The notes: a model not told the origin generated them from the letters alone. 13,663 nucleotides of DNA from Nitrospirota bacterium (GCA_027456925.1 DAIDTZ010000296.1:1-13663), one strand, 5' to 3'; positions 1-6,790 are shown, counted from the stretch's first letter. Numbers and translations: made by a program.

Positions 1-267
1 GCCGAAGCGTACATCCTGACGAAGGAAGAAGGCGGCCGGCACACGCCGTTCTTCAAGGGTTACCGTCCCCAGTTCTACTTCCGGACCACGGACGTGACGG
101 GCGTCGTAACGCTTGCCGAAGGCGTCGAGATGGTGATGCCGTGCGACAACATGACCTGCAGCGTCGAACTGATCACGCCGATCGCCATGGACCAGGGCCT
201 GCGTTTCGCCATTCGCGAAGGCGGCCGTACGGTGGGCGCAGGCGTTATTACCCAAGTGATCGAGTAA
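1..267 (+). CDS. tuf: Elongation factor Tu, C-terminal part (5' end outside window)
   Basis: EF-Tu is the GTPase that carries aminoacyl-tRNA to the ribosomal A site. Reading frame 1 is open from the first base to a TAA at 265-267, giving the last 88 residues. They match domain 3: GGRHTPFFKGYRPQFYFRTT near the start and the family-ending block FAIREGGRTVGAGV. The start codon, GTPase domain and domain 2 lie upstream of the window. Codon choice is much more biased than in the next gene: 71 of 88 codons end in G or C, against 55 of 101 in rpsJ. One residue is odd: the usual MPGDN motif reads MPCDN, with TGC at 142-144. A position directly before rpsJ is common for tufA. Identity is certain; whether another tuf copy exists cannot be seen here. 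Confidence 0.98.
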   Translation, partial: AEAYILTKEEGGRHTPFFKGYRPQFYFRTTDVTGVVTLAEGVEMVMPCDNMTCSVELITPIAMDQGLRFAIREGGRTVGAGVITQVIE

Positions 268-286
268 GAAAGAGAAGGGACTGCAC

Positions 287-592
287 GTGACACAGAAGAT
301 CAGAATACGACTCAAAGGATATGACCATAGACTGCTCGACCAATCTACGGTGGAGATCATGGATACAGCGAAAAGAACCGGTGCCAAGGTGTCAGGACCG
401 ATTCCGCTTCCGACCAGGATTAACCGCTGGACCGTGCTTCGTTCTCCTCACGTGGACAAAAAATCCCGTGAACAGTTCGAGATTCGGACTCATAAGCGGC
501 TGATGGACATCCTGGATCCAACACCGCAAACGGTAGATGCACTGATGAAACTGGATCTTGCTGCCGGTGTCGATGTGGAGATAAAGCTGTAG
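287..592 (+). CDS. rpsJ: 30S ribosomal protein S10
   Basis: S10 is a protein of the small-subunit head and, in other bacteria, also the NusE antitermination factor. The product has 101 residues, the usual length. It opens with the family pattern KIRIRLKGYDHRLLD and carries the conserved GPIPLPT loop, RSPHVDKKSREQFE and the RLMDILDPT block. The start is GTG at 287, preceded by GAGAAGGGA at 272-280; no in-frame ATG gives a better start. It follows tuf by 19 bases and opens the S10 block. The gene uses many AGA, ATA and CGA codons, which is unexpected for such a highly expressed gene and differs from tuf. Confidence 0.98.
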   Translation: MTQKIRIRLKGYDHRLLDQSTVEIMDTAKRTGAKVSGPIPLPTRINRWTVLRSPHVDKKSREQFEIRTHKRLMDILDPTPQTVDALMKLDLAAGVDVEIKL

Positions 593-660
593 GAAGAAAC
601 CAAACCGCAAACAGACTGGTTACATGGTGATCGTGGGCCGGGCGGATGAGGGGAAATGCA

Positions 661-1275
661 ATGAGTAAGGGAATTATTGGAAAAAAAATAGGCATGAGCC
701 AGCAGTTCAGCGGCGGGGAATTGATTCCGGTTACTGTCATTCAGGCCGGCCCCTGCACGGTTGTTCAGAAAAAGACCTCTGCAGTGGATGGCTATGATTC
801 TATACAGCTGGCATTTGAAGAAGAAAAGAAAAAGGACCGGGTGACCAAGGCGGTTGCTGGACATTTCAAGAAGGTGAACATCCAGCCCCATCGGTTTTTG
901 CGAGAATTCCGGACTTCAGAATTTGAGAACGGCCAGGTAGTTACGGTAGATATATTCAAAAAAGGCGAGCGAATTGCGGTGAGCGGGGTCAGCAAGGGGA
1001 AAGGTTTTGCCGGAGTTATGAAGCGGCATAATTTCGCCGGCGGTCCTGGCGGCCATGGTTCCATGTTCAACCGGAGACCGGGTTCTATCGGAGCCAGCGC
1101 CTACCCCTCGCGCGTGTGGCCCGGCAAGAAGCTCCCCGGACACATGGGTACTGCGAACGTAACAGTAAAAAATATCGAGATTGTTGAAGTCCGGCCTGAC
1201 CAGAATCTGCTGTTTGTTCGCGGAGCGGTCCCGGGCGGTGCCAATGGTCTCATTCTAATATATAAGGCTGATTAA
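661..1275 (+). CDS. rplC: 50S ribosomal protein L3
   Basis: L3 is an early-assembly protein of the large subunit whose central loop reaches toward the peptidyl transferase centre. The product has 204 residues. Visible family features are the N-terminal GIIGKKIGMSQ, the segment SKGKGFAGVMKRHNF (about 111-125), the RRPGSIGASAYPSRV loop (about 138-152) and GKKLPGHMG. I chose ATG 661 over the in-frame ATG 646, because GAGGGG at 648-653 lies at proper distance from 661 and the protein then starts like its family. The loop position that is a methylated glutamine in E. coli L3 reads Ala here, as in many non-proteobacterial L3 proteins. A 68-base gap separates it from rpsJ. Confidence 0.98.
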   Translation: MSKGIIGKKIGMSQQFSGGELIPVTVIQAGPCTVVQKKTSAVDGYDSIQLAFEEEKKKDRVTKAVAGHFKKVNIQPHRFLREFRTSEFENGQVVTVDIFKKGERIAVSGVSKGKGFAGVMKRHNFAGGPGGHGSMFNRRPGSIGASAYPSRVWPGKKLPGHMGTANVTVKNIEIVEVRPDQNLLFVRGAVPGGANGLILIYKAD

Positions 1276-1294
1276 GAATAAGAGGATTCGCAAA

Positions 1295-1918
1295 ATGCCG
1301 TCAGTCGTAATGGTTGATCAGAGCAACAAGAAAGTAAAGGATGTAGAGCTTCCGAGCGTGTTCTCGGCTGCAGTACGACCGCACCTTATGCATGCTGCAG
1401 TCGTCAATCAGCTGGCAAACCGGCGGGCAGGAACCGCAGCCACCAAGAACAAGGCGCTCGTAAGCGGTGGCGGAAAGAAGCCGTTTAAGCAGAAAGGCAC
1501 GGGCCGCGCGCGCGCGGGCAGCAACCGTTCCCCCCTCTGGAGACACGGTGGAACAATTTTCGGACCGATGCCCAGAGACTATTCCTATGCTCTTCCGAAG
1601 AAGGAAAAGAGAGCGGCTCTTGTTGATGCTATCTCGTCAAAGGTTGCCGATAACAGGCTGATTTTGGTGAACAGCCTCGAATTGGCCGAACCAAAAACGA
1701 AGTTGGTTTCGACATTGCTGGATACGCTCGGCGTGCAGGAGACCGTTCTCGTGCTCATAAAAACTGAGAACAAAAACCTGACGCTCGCAGCGAGAAACGT
1801 TCCGTCGGTAAAAGTGCTCAGGATGGACAACATCAACGTCTATGACCTGCTTAAGTACCAATACCTCATTACTACGCAGGACGCGCTTAACGCCATGCAG
1901 GAGGTATACGGGAAATGA
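1295..1918 (+). CDS. rplD: 50S ribosomal protein L4
   Basis: L4 binds 23S rRNA early in assembly and sends a long loop into the wall of the exit tunnel. The product has 207 residues, the normal length. The tunnel loop is clear at about residues 60-92: GGGKKPFKQKGTGRARAG followed by SPLWRHGGTIFGP. The C-terminal domain has the usual VYDLLKYQYL block. ATG 1295 follows GAGGATT. The stop TGA at 1916-1918 overlaps the rplW start in an ATGA junction. In E. coli L4 represses its own operon through a leader upstream of rpsJ; nothing like that leader can be recognised between tuf and rpsJ (19 bases), so that mechanism should not be assumed here. Confidence 0.98.
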   Translation: MPSVVMVDQSNKKVKDVELPSVFSAAVRPHLMHAAVVNQLANRRAGTAATKNKALVSGGGKKPFKQKGTGRARAGSNRSPLWRHGGTIFGPMPRDYSYALPKKEKRAALVDAISSKVADNRLILVNSLELAEPKTKLVSTLLDTLGVQETVLVLIKTENKNLTLAARNVPSVKVLRMDNINVYDLLKYQYLITTQDALNAMQEVYGK

Positions 1919-2205
1919 TGGATCTCTATGATGTCATACGGGTGCCGCGGATAACCGAGAAAGGCGCACGGCTGAAAGAGAAAAACAACGTGTTGACCTT
2001 TGAAGTGAAGATAGATGCGAATAAGGTGCAGGTGAAGAAGGCGATAGAAGGAATTTTTAAAGTAAAGGTTGCGGGTGTGACAACGGTAAAAAACGCAGGC
2101 AAGAACAAGCGTGTGGGCCAGCGGCTCGGCCGCAGATCCGACTGGAAGAAAGCCTACGTAACGCTTAAGCCTGGTGAAAAGATCGATATATTTGAGGGTG
2201 CTTAA
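1915..2205 (+). CDS. rplW: 50S ribosomal protein L23
   Basis: L23 sits at the exit of the peptide tunnel and is the docking site for trigger factor and the signal recognition particle. The product has 96 residues with the family start LYDVIRVPRITEKGARLKEK, the strand FEVKIDANKVQVKKAIE and the basic loop NAGKNKRVGQRLGRRSDWKKA. ATG 1915 overlaps the rplD stop by four bases (ATGA). A second ATG follows at 1918. AGGAGG at 1899-1904 is 10 bases from 1915 and 13 from 1918, so 1915 is preferred. The stop codon directly abuts the rplB start, so rplD, rplW and rplB are probably translationally coupled. Confidence 0.97.
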   Translation: MMDLYDVIRVPRITEKGARLKEKNNVLTFEVKIDANKVQVKKAIEGIFKVKVAGVTTVKNAGKNKRVGQRLGRRSDWKKAYVTLKPGEKIDIFEGA

Positions 2206-3033
2206 ATGCCGGTAAAAACTTACAACCCAACGTCTCCAGGAAAGCGCTTCCAGACTACCTCGACCTTTGAAGAGGTTACGCGAAGCACTCCGGAAAAATC
2301 GCTCGTCGTAAAAATCAGCCAGAGCGGCGGAAGGAATAACCGCGGCAAAATAACCGCTCGCTACCGGGGCGGCTGGCATAAGAAAAAATATCGAGTGATC
2401 GATTTCAGACGTGATAAAATCGGCGTGCCTGCGAAGGTAGCTGAAATCGAATATGATCCCAACCGTACAGCGAGAATCGCTCTTCTCAATTATGCGGACG
2501 GAGAGAAACGCTATATCATTGCTCCGCTCGGGTTGAAGGTGGGAGATGATGTTGTGTCCGGTCCGGATGCAGACATCAAAATTGGGAATGCGTTGCCAAT
2601 GAGTGCGATTCCGGTAGGAACCAATATTCATAACGTGGAGCTCAAGAAGGGTGCCGGCGGACAACTTGCGCGGAGCGCCGGTTCTACCGTACAGCTTCTC
2701 GCCCGTGAAGGCGAATATGCTACGTTGCGGCTTAACTCTGGAGAGGTCCGAAAGGTCCGTTCTGAATGCATGGCCACGATTGGGCAGGTTGGCAATCTCG
2801 ACCATGAAAATATCAGCATTGGCAAGGCCGGCAGGGCTCGCTGGATGGGGATGCGACCGCGGGTACGCGGTGTAGCCATGAATCCTGTTGACCATCCTCT
2901 CGGCGGCGGCGAAGGAAAGTCATCGGGAGGAAGGCCTGGCTGCTCGCCTTGGGGTCTTCCGGATGGAAAGAGAACGCGGAAAAATAAATCTACAAGTCAA
3001 TTTATTATTTCGAGAAGAACCAAGAGCAGGTAA
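2206..3033 (+). CDS. rplB: 50S ribosomal protein L2
   Basis: L2 is a core large-subunit protein needed for subunit joining and for peptidyl transferase activity. The product has 275 residues, normal length. In order it shows the N-terminal YNPTSPGKRF, the OB-fold region with GGRNNRGKITARYRGG (about 41-56), the SH3-like domain from about 125 with GGQLARSAG, and the C-terminal loop NPVDHPLGGGEG with the conserved His near residue 230. Two sites look unusual: residue 57 is Trp in the near-universal GGGHK motif (TGG at 2374-2376), and the motif before PWG reads R-P-G-C-S rather than R-H-P-x-S/T. The start abuts the rplW stop with no gap; GAGGGT at 2194-2199 is the ribosome binding site. Confidence 0.98.
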   Translation: MPVKTYNPTSPGKRFQTTSTFEEVTRSTPEKSLVVKISQSGGRNNRGKITARYRGGWHKKKYRVIDFRRDKIGVPAKVAEIEYDPNRTARIALLNYADGEKRYIIAPLGLKVGDDVVSGPDADIKIGNALPMSAIPVGTNIHNVELKKGAGGQLARSAGSTVQLLAREGEYATLRLNSGEVRKVRSECMATIGQVGNLDHENISIGKAGRARWMGMRPRVRGVAMNPVDHPLGGGEGKSSGGRPGCSPWGLPDGKRTRKNKSTSQFIISRRTKSR

Positions 3034-3054
3034 ACGAAGAAGCGGAGGATTGCG

Positions 3055-3345
3055 GTGCCGAGATCAGTTAAAAAAGGCCCTTTTATAGATGACAGCCTCA
3101 TGAAAAAAGTTGAGGCTATGAATTCCACCGGGGAAAAGAAGATCCTCAAGACCTGGTCCCGGAGATCGACGATTACGCCTGATTTTGTAGGTCACACCAT
3201 GGCGGTGCATAACGGGAGGAAGTTTATCCCGGTATATGTCACAGAGAACATGGTCGGCCACAAGCTCGGAGAGTTTTCGCCGACACGGACGTTTAAGGCA
3301 CACGGGGGATCAAAGGCCGCGGAAAAGACGAGTGCTCCGAAATAG
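3055..3345 (+). CDS. rpsS: 30S ribosomal protein S19
   Basis: S19 lies in the small-subunit head, next to S13, and contacts the A-site tRNA region and the large-subunit bridge. The product has 96 residues and starts with the typical PRSVKKGPFIDDSLMKK; further on it has KTWSRRSTITPDFVGHTMAVHNG and VTENMVGHKLGEFSPTRTF, all family signatures. The C-terminal tail GGSKAAEKTSAPK is slightly longer and more basic than in E. coli. The start is GTG at 3055, six bases after GGAGG at 3044-3048. It lies 21 bases after rplB. Confidence 0.98.
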   Translation: MPRSVKKGPFIDDSLMKKVEAMNSTGEKKILKTWSRRSTITPDFVGHTMAVHNGRKFIPVYVTENMVGHKLGEFSPTRTFKAHGGSKAAEKTSAPK

Positions 3346-3384
3346 AACGCAGAGCGCACCGTTTTTGAGAGTGAGGAAGGTCAG

Positions 3385-3714
3385 ATGGAAGCAAGCGCTA
3401 CAGTCAGACATATACGAATTACGCCGCGCAAGGCGCGACAGGTGATAGATCTCATCCGCGGTAAAATGGTGGGAGATGCCATCAACATTCTTACGTTCAC
3501 GCCGCTCCACGCCGCGCGGATTGTCAAAAAGCTGCTGGATTCCGCAGTCGCCAACGCCGAACAGAAGAAAGTCGGCGATCTGGATACGCTCAAGGTCAGC
3601 AAGGCTTTTGTGAATCAGGGCGTTACCATGAAACGGATGCGCGCTCGAGCCATGGGACGTGGGAACGTGATCAAAAAGCGAACGAGCCATATAACGCTGG
3701 TGCTATCAGCGTAG
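3385..3714 (+). CDS. rplV: 50S ribosomal protein L22
   Basis: L22 binds 23S rRNA and its long beta-hairpin lines the exit tunnel beside L4. The product has 109 residues. It shows the start SATVRHIRITPRKARQVIDLIRG without the initial residues, the central helix AARIVKKLLDSAVANAE, and the tunnel hairpin VTMKRMRARAMGRGN near residues 80-94, followed by RTSHITLVL. ATG 3385 follows GAGGAAGG at 3372-3379. The 39-base gap before it holds no clear structure. Confidence 0.98.
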   Translation: MEASATVRHIRITPRKARQVIDLIRGKMVGDAINILTFTPLHAARIVKKLLDSAVANAEQKKVGDLDTLKVSKAFVNQGVTMKRMRARAMGRGNVIKKRTSHITLVLSA

Positions 3715-3733
3715 GTACTTTTACGGAGGCATC

Positions 3734-4378
3734 ATGGGACAGAAGGTACATCCAATCGGGCTGCGGCTCGGGATCATAAAGACATGGGACTCGCGCTGGT
3801 TTTCTCAGAAGAACTATGCTGCGCTTCTTCATGAGGATATCAAGATCCGCAAAATTGTCAAGGAAAGGCTTATGCATGCCGGGGTTGCCAAGGTGGAGAT
3901 CGAGCGAGCAGGCCAGAAGGCAAAGATCAATATTCATACTGCACGTCCGGGCATCATTATCGGAAAGAAGGGTGCCGAGGTAGATAAACTGAAGAAAGAC
4001 CTCGAAGCCATGACTGGGAAGCAGATGTACATCAACATTCAGGAAATTAGACGTCCGGAACTGGATGCCCAGCTGGTGTCCGAGAATATTGCGTTGCAAC
4101 TCGAACGCCGGATAGCCTTCCGGAGAGCCATGAAGAAGGCCGTAACGTCGGCGCTTCGTTTGGGCGCGCAGGGCGTAAAAATTATGTGCGCTGGAAGACT
4201 CGCCGGGTCAGAAATTGCAAGGACCGAGTGGTACCGTGAGGGGCGAGTACCGCTTCATACGCTCCGCGCGGATATCCAATATGGGTTCTTCGAGGCAAAG
4301 ACCACAATGGGCCAGATTGGCGTTAAGGTTTGGATTTACCGAGGCGACGTGCTTCAGCAGCCGACAACTGTTGCGTAA
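3734..4378 (+). CDS. rpsC: 30S ribosomal protein S3
   Basis: S3 forms part of the mRNA entry channel and its helicase activity. The product has 214 residues, a usual length. It begins with GQKVHPIGLRLG, carries a type II KH domain with the G-x-x-G loop GIIIGKKG near residues 74-81, and the C-terminal domain with GRLAGSEIARTEWYREGRVPLHTL written here only in part: GRLAGSEIARTEWY (about 155-168), then TLRADIQYGF and IGVKVWIYRGD. ATG 3734 follows CGGAGG at 3725-3729. A 48-base gap with a 14-base palindrome-like sequence separates it from rplP. Confidence 0.98.
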   Translation: MGQKVHPIGLRLGIIKTWDSRWFSQKNYAALLHEDIKIRKIVKERLMHAGVAKVEIERAGQKAKINIHTARPGIIIGKKGAEVDKLKKDLEAMTGKQMYINIQEIRRPELDAQLVSENIALQLERRIAFRRAMKKAVTSALRLGAQGVKIMCAGRLAGSEIARTEWYREGRVPLHTLRADIQYGFFEAKTTMGQIGVKVWIYRGDVLQQPTTVA

Positions 4379-4388
4379 CAAAAATTCT

Positions 4389-4402
4389 TAATCGAACGAT
4401 TA
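4389..4402 (+). repeat. Short inverted repeat in the rpsC-rplP gap
   Basis: Six-base arms TAATCG and CGATTA surround a central AA. The two-base centre is too small for a good RNA hairpin, so if it matters it would be as a DNA palindrome. It may be chance in a 48-base AT-rich gap. Confidence 0.3.
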
Positions 4403-4426
4403 TCGCTGGACTAAAGGATCGTCAAC

Positions 4427-4843
4427 ATGTTAGCACCCAAACGAGTAAAACATAGGAAGATGCATAAAGGCAGAATGACCGGTATTGCCTATCGTGGCGC
4501 CGAGGTCAGCTACGGGGAGTACGGCCTCAAGGTTCTGGAACCGGGCTGGATTACGAGCAGACAGATAGAAGCAGCACGTATCGCCATGACCCGCTACGTC
4601 AAGCGCGGAGGGAAAATATGGATTCGCATTTTCCCCGACAAACCAATTACGAAAAAACCTGCTGAAACCCGCATGGGAAAAGGAAAGGGAGCGCCGGAGT
4701 ACTGGGTTGCTGTTGTGAAACCGGGTAGGGTGCTCTACGAGATGGGCGGCGTTGACGAGTCCGTTGCCAGAGAAGCGTTTCGGCTGGCAGCGTATAAGTT
4801 GCCGGTTGCGACGAAGTTCGTCTCTCGGGAGGCTGACATATGA
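4427..4843 (+). CDS. rplP: 50S ribosomal protein L16
   Basis: L16 is a late-assembly protein near the A site and 5S rRNA that helps position tRNA. The product has 138 residues, the usual length. It shows the family start MLAPKRVKHRK, the block GLKVLEPGWITSRQIEAAR, RYVKRGGKIWIRIFPDKP, and the loop AETRMGKGKGAPEYWVA, which reaches toward the peptidyl transferase centre. ATG 4427 follows AAGGA. The stop TGA overlaps the rpmC ATG in an ATGA junction at 4840-4843, suggesting coupling. Confidence 0.98.
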   Translation: MLAPKRVKHRKMHKGRMTGIAYRGAEVSYGEYGLKVLEPGWITSRQIEAARIAMTRYVKRGGKIWIRIFPDKPITKKPAETRMGKGKGAPEYWVAVVKPGRVLYEMGGVDESVAREAFRLAAYKLPVATKFVSREADI

Positions 4844-5034
4844 AAATAAGAGAGTTGAGAGACCTGTCGAACGAAGAGCTTCAGGCAAAGGCGGCAGACA
4901 TCAAGAAAGAGTTATTTAACCTTCGTGTTCAACAGGCCATGGGCCAGATAGAAAACCCGATGCGCCTGAGGATACTGCGCAAGGATATCGCCAAAGCAAA
5001 AACAGTGTTAAAGGAAAAATATGGAAGAGGCTAA
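4840..5034 (+). CDS. rpmC: 50S ribosomal protein L29
   Basis: L29 is a small helical protein next to L23 at the tunnel exit. The product has 64 residues with the two-helix family pattern: KIRELRDLSNEELQAKAADI, LFNLRVQQAMGQIENP and RILRKDIAKAKTVLKEK. ATG 4840 overlaps the rplP stop by four bases, and GGGAGG at 4828-4832 within rplP serves as ribosome binding site. Its own 3' end overlaps the rpsQ start by 14 bases, the longest overlap in the window. Confidence 0.97.
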   Translation: MKIRELRDLSNEELQAKAADIKKELFNLRVQQAMGQIENPMRLRILRKDIAKAKTVLKEKYGRG

Positions 5035-5278
5035 AAAGAGAAAAGCGTACATCGGGCAGGTTATCAGCGACAAAATGAATAAGACCGTCGTGCTGGCTGT
5101 GACGAGACGTATTGCCCACTCTAAGTATGGGAAAACCGTCAAGCGGACTACCAAGTTCAAGGCTCATGACGAAAAGAACGAGTGTAAGGTTGGTGATACG
5201 GTGCGGTTCATTGAGACGCGGCCGCTCTCCAAAGAAAAGCGCTGGAAAGTGCTTGAGATCATCGAGAAGGCAAATTAA
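5021..5278 (+). CDS. rpsQ: 30S ribosomal protein S17
   Basis: S17 is a primary 16S rRNA-binding protein of OB fold in the small-subunit body. The product has 85 residues and shows the signatures GQVISDKMNKTVVLAV, then YGKTVKRTTKFKAHDE, CKVGDTVRFIETRPLSKEKRW and a short C-terminal helix. ATG 5021 lies inside the end of rpmC, with AAGGA at 5011-5015. No later in-frame start fits the family length, so the 14-base overlap seems real and should couple the two genes. Confidence 0.97.
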   Translation: MEEAKKRKAYIGQVISDKMNKTVVLAVTRRIAHSKYGKTVKRTTKFKAHDEKNECKVGDTVRFIETRPLSKEKRWKVLEIIEKAN

Positions 5279-5314
5279 ATTCAGAAGCGAAAACTCTTTA
5301 CAGAGGATTGAGAT

Positions 5315-5683
5315 ATGATTCAGCAACAGACAGTACTGGATGTGGCCGATAACTCCGGCGCAAAAAAAGTCATGTGCATAAAGGTGCTCGGCGGTACGCG
5401 CAAGCGATACGCTTCACTGGGCGATGTGATCGTTGTGGCTATCAAGATGGCCATTCCCGAGGGCCAGGTGAAAAAGGGAACCGTGGCAAAGGCGGTTGTC
5501 GTGCGTACGACAAAAGAAGTCCGCCGGCAGGACGGATCATATATCAAGTTTGACAGGAACGCCGCTGTTTTGATTAATAATTCTAATGAACCGATCGGAA
5601 CTCGCATCTTCGGTCCTGTTGCACGGGAACTCCGCAAAAAGAATTTTATGAAAATAATTTCTTTGGCGCCCGAAGTACTCTAG
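5315..5683 (+). CDS. rplN: 50S ribosomal protein L14
   Basis: L14 lies at the subunit interface beside L19 and forms intersubunit bridges; it is also where the silencing factor RsfS binds in other bacteria. The product has 122 residues, exactly the usual length. It begins MIQQQTVLDVADNSGAK, and carries VLGGTRKRYASLGDVIV, the loop RRQDGSYIKFDRNAAVL and the ending GTRIFGPVARELR. ATG 5315 follows AGAGGATT. It opens the spc block, 36 bases after rpsQ. Confidence 0.98.
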   Translation: MIQQQTVLDVADNSGAKKVMCIKVLGGTRKRYASLGDVIVVAIKMAIPEGQVKKGTVAKAVVVRTTKEVRRQDGSYIKFDRNAAVLINNSNEPIGTRIFGPVARELRKKNFMKIISLAPEVL

Positions 5684-5730
5684 TATCGGTTACGTTTAAT
5701 AAATCGCTAAGGAAAATCAGGACAAGGACT

Positions 5731-6042
5731 ATGCAGATAAAGAAGAACGATAATGTGTTGGTCATCTCCGGCAAGGAAAAAGGAAAACGTGGCAGGGTGA
5801 TAGCGGTTTATCCGACTACCAACAGGGTCCTTATCGAGAAACTGAATATGATCAAGCGCCACACACGTCCGAACCAGCAGCTCAGGCAGGGCGGCATTGT
5901 GGAGAAGGAAAGCCCGATTGCTGCCTCGAATGTTCAGCTTGTCTGCTCCAAGTGCGATAAGCCCACCACGATCGCCCGGAAGGCCCAGGGCGAAGGCGCA
6001 CGAGTAAGGGTATGTAAAAATTGCAACGAGGCCATTGATTAA
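5731..6042 (+). CDS. rplX: 50S ribosomal protein L24, four-cysteine form
   Basis: L24 is an assembly-initiating protein that binds the 5' domain of 23S rRNA. The product has 103 residues. An N-terminal KOW-type segment is visible (KNDNVLVISGKEKGKRGRVI, about 5-24). The C-terminal half has two CxxC pairs, at about residues 72/75 (CSKC) and 95/98 (CKNC), which together look like a zinc ribbon; many bacterial L24 proteins, including that of E. coli, lack it. ATG 5731 has CAGGA at 5718-5722 at suitable distance; a closer AAGGA at 5724-5728 is probably too near. Confidence 0.97.
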   Translation: MQIKKNDNVLVISGKEKGKRGRVIAVYPTTNRVLIEKLNMIKRHTRPNQQLRQGGIVEKESPIAASNVQLVCSKCDKPTTIARKAQGEGARVRVCKNCNEAID

Positions 6043-6100
6043 TATTCAGGGACTGCAGAGACAGTTTATTCAAAGCCGATAATAACAGGGAAAACGAGCT

Positions 6101-6790
6101 ATGGCTGATAAAAAAGACAAAACGAAAGAAACAAAGGGCGGCGACCAGAAAAAAGCGACGACCAAAGCCCCAAGAGCGGCAAAGACGAAAGCACCTGCTG
6201 TTGAGTCAAAAGGTGAAGTGAAGGAAAAAGGCGCTCCTGAAAGTATCCCGACTCCTCGGTTGCGGAAGCGGTATCACGATGTGGTATTACCTGCGATGAT
6301 GAAGGAATTTCAGTACAAGAACCCTATGCAGGCCCCAAAGCTTGTCAAGATTGTTCTGAACGTTGGGATGGGTGAAGCGATATCGAATGCAAAGGCCCTC
6401 GACTTCGCAGCTGAGGAGATGGCGAAAATTTCCGGTCAACGGCCTGTTATTACCAAGGCCAAGAAGTCCATTGCGACCTTCAAACTTCGCGAGGGCATGC
6501 CGATCGGGTGCATGGTGACGCTCAGGCGTGAACGGATGTACGAGTTTCTGGACCGTTTCATCAGTGCAGCACTCCCGCGCATCAGGGATTTCAAGGGTGT
6601 TTCTTCAAAGTCCTTTGACGGCAGGGGAAATTACACATTAGGGATCAAGGAACAGGTCATTTTCCCGGAAATCGAGATTGATAAAGTTGACTCGGTCCAC
6701 GGAATGGATATTGTGATCGTAACGACGGCAAAGACCGATGAGGAAGGCAGAGCACTGCTCGGCCACATGGGTATGCCGTATAGGAAGTAG
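6101..6790 (+). CDS. rplE: 50S ribosomal protein L5 with Lys/Ala-rich N-terminal extension
   Basis: L5 binds 5S rRNA in the central protuberance and bridges to S13 in the head of the small subunit. The product has 229 residues, against about 180 for the family. The canonical protein starts near residue 53 (RLRKRYHDVVLPAMMKEF); it continues with YKNPMQAPKLVKIVLNVG, KAKKSIATFKLREGMPIG, YEFLDRFISAALPRIRDF and the ending HMGMPYRK. Residues 1-50 form a low-complexity tail with 13 Lys, 8 Ala and 8 acidic residues. ATG 6101 has AGGGA at 6087-6091, nine bases away. Starting at a later codon (TTG 6260, or GTG 6218) would leave a gap of 175-217 bases, longer than any other here, and TTG 6260 lacks a clear binding site. 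I therefore prefer the long form. Confidence 0.95.
   Translation: MADKKDKTKETKGGDQKKATTKAPRAAKTKAPAVESKGEVKEKGAPESIPTPRLRKRYHDVVLPAMMKEFQYKNPMQAPKLVKIVLNVGMGEAISNAKALDFAAEEMAKISGQRPVITKAKKSIATFKLREGMPIGCMVTLRRERMYEFLDRFISAALPRIRDFKGVSSKSFDGRGNYTLGIKEQVIFPEIEIDKVDSVHGMDIVIVTTAKTDEEGRALLGHMGMPYRK

Noticed and set aside
646..660. Upstream in-frame start for L3 at 646
   Set aside because: GAGGGG at 648-653 lies after this ATG and fits the ATG at 661; the five extra residues are not family-like.
593..660. 68-base rpsJ-rplC gap as an L4-controlled leader or promoter region
   Set aside because: No stable stem or promoter boxes are visible, and the known L4 leader lies upstream of rpsJ in E. coli. 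I see nothing supportable here beyond the rplC binding site.
1840..2895. Long open frame of 351 codons on the minus strand opposite rplW and rplB
   Set aside because: It lies wholly antisense to two certain genes, resembles no family I know, and has no clear ribosome binding site. GC-biased codon positions in the sense genes explain it.
6043..6100. ACTG/CAGT stem and repeated TATTCA in the rplX-rplE gap
   Set aside because: Four-base arms and a six-base direct repeat are expected by chance in 58 bases.
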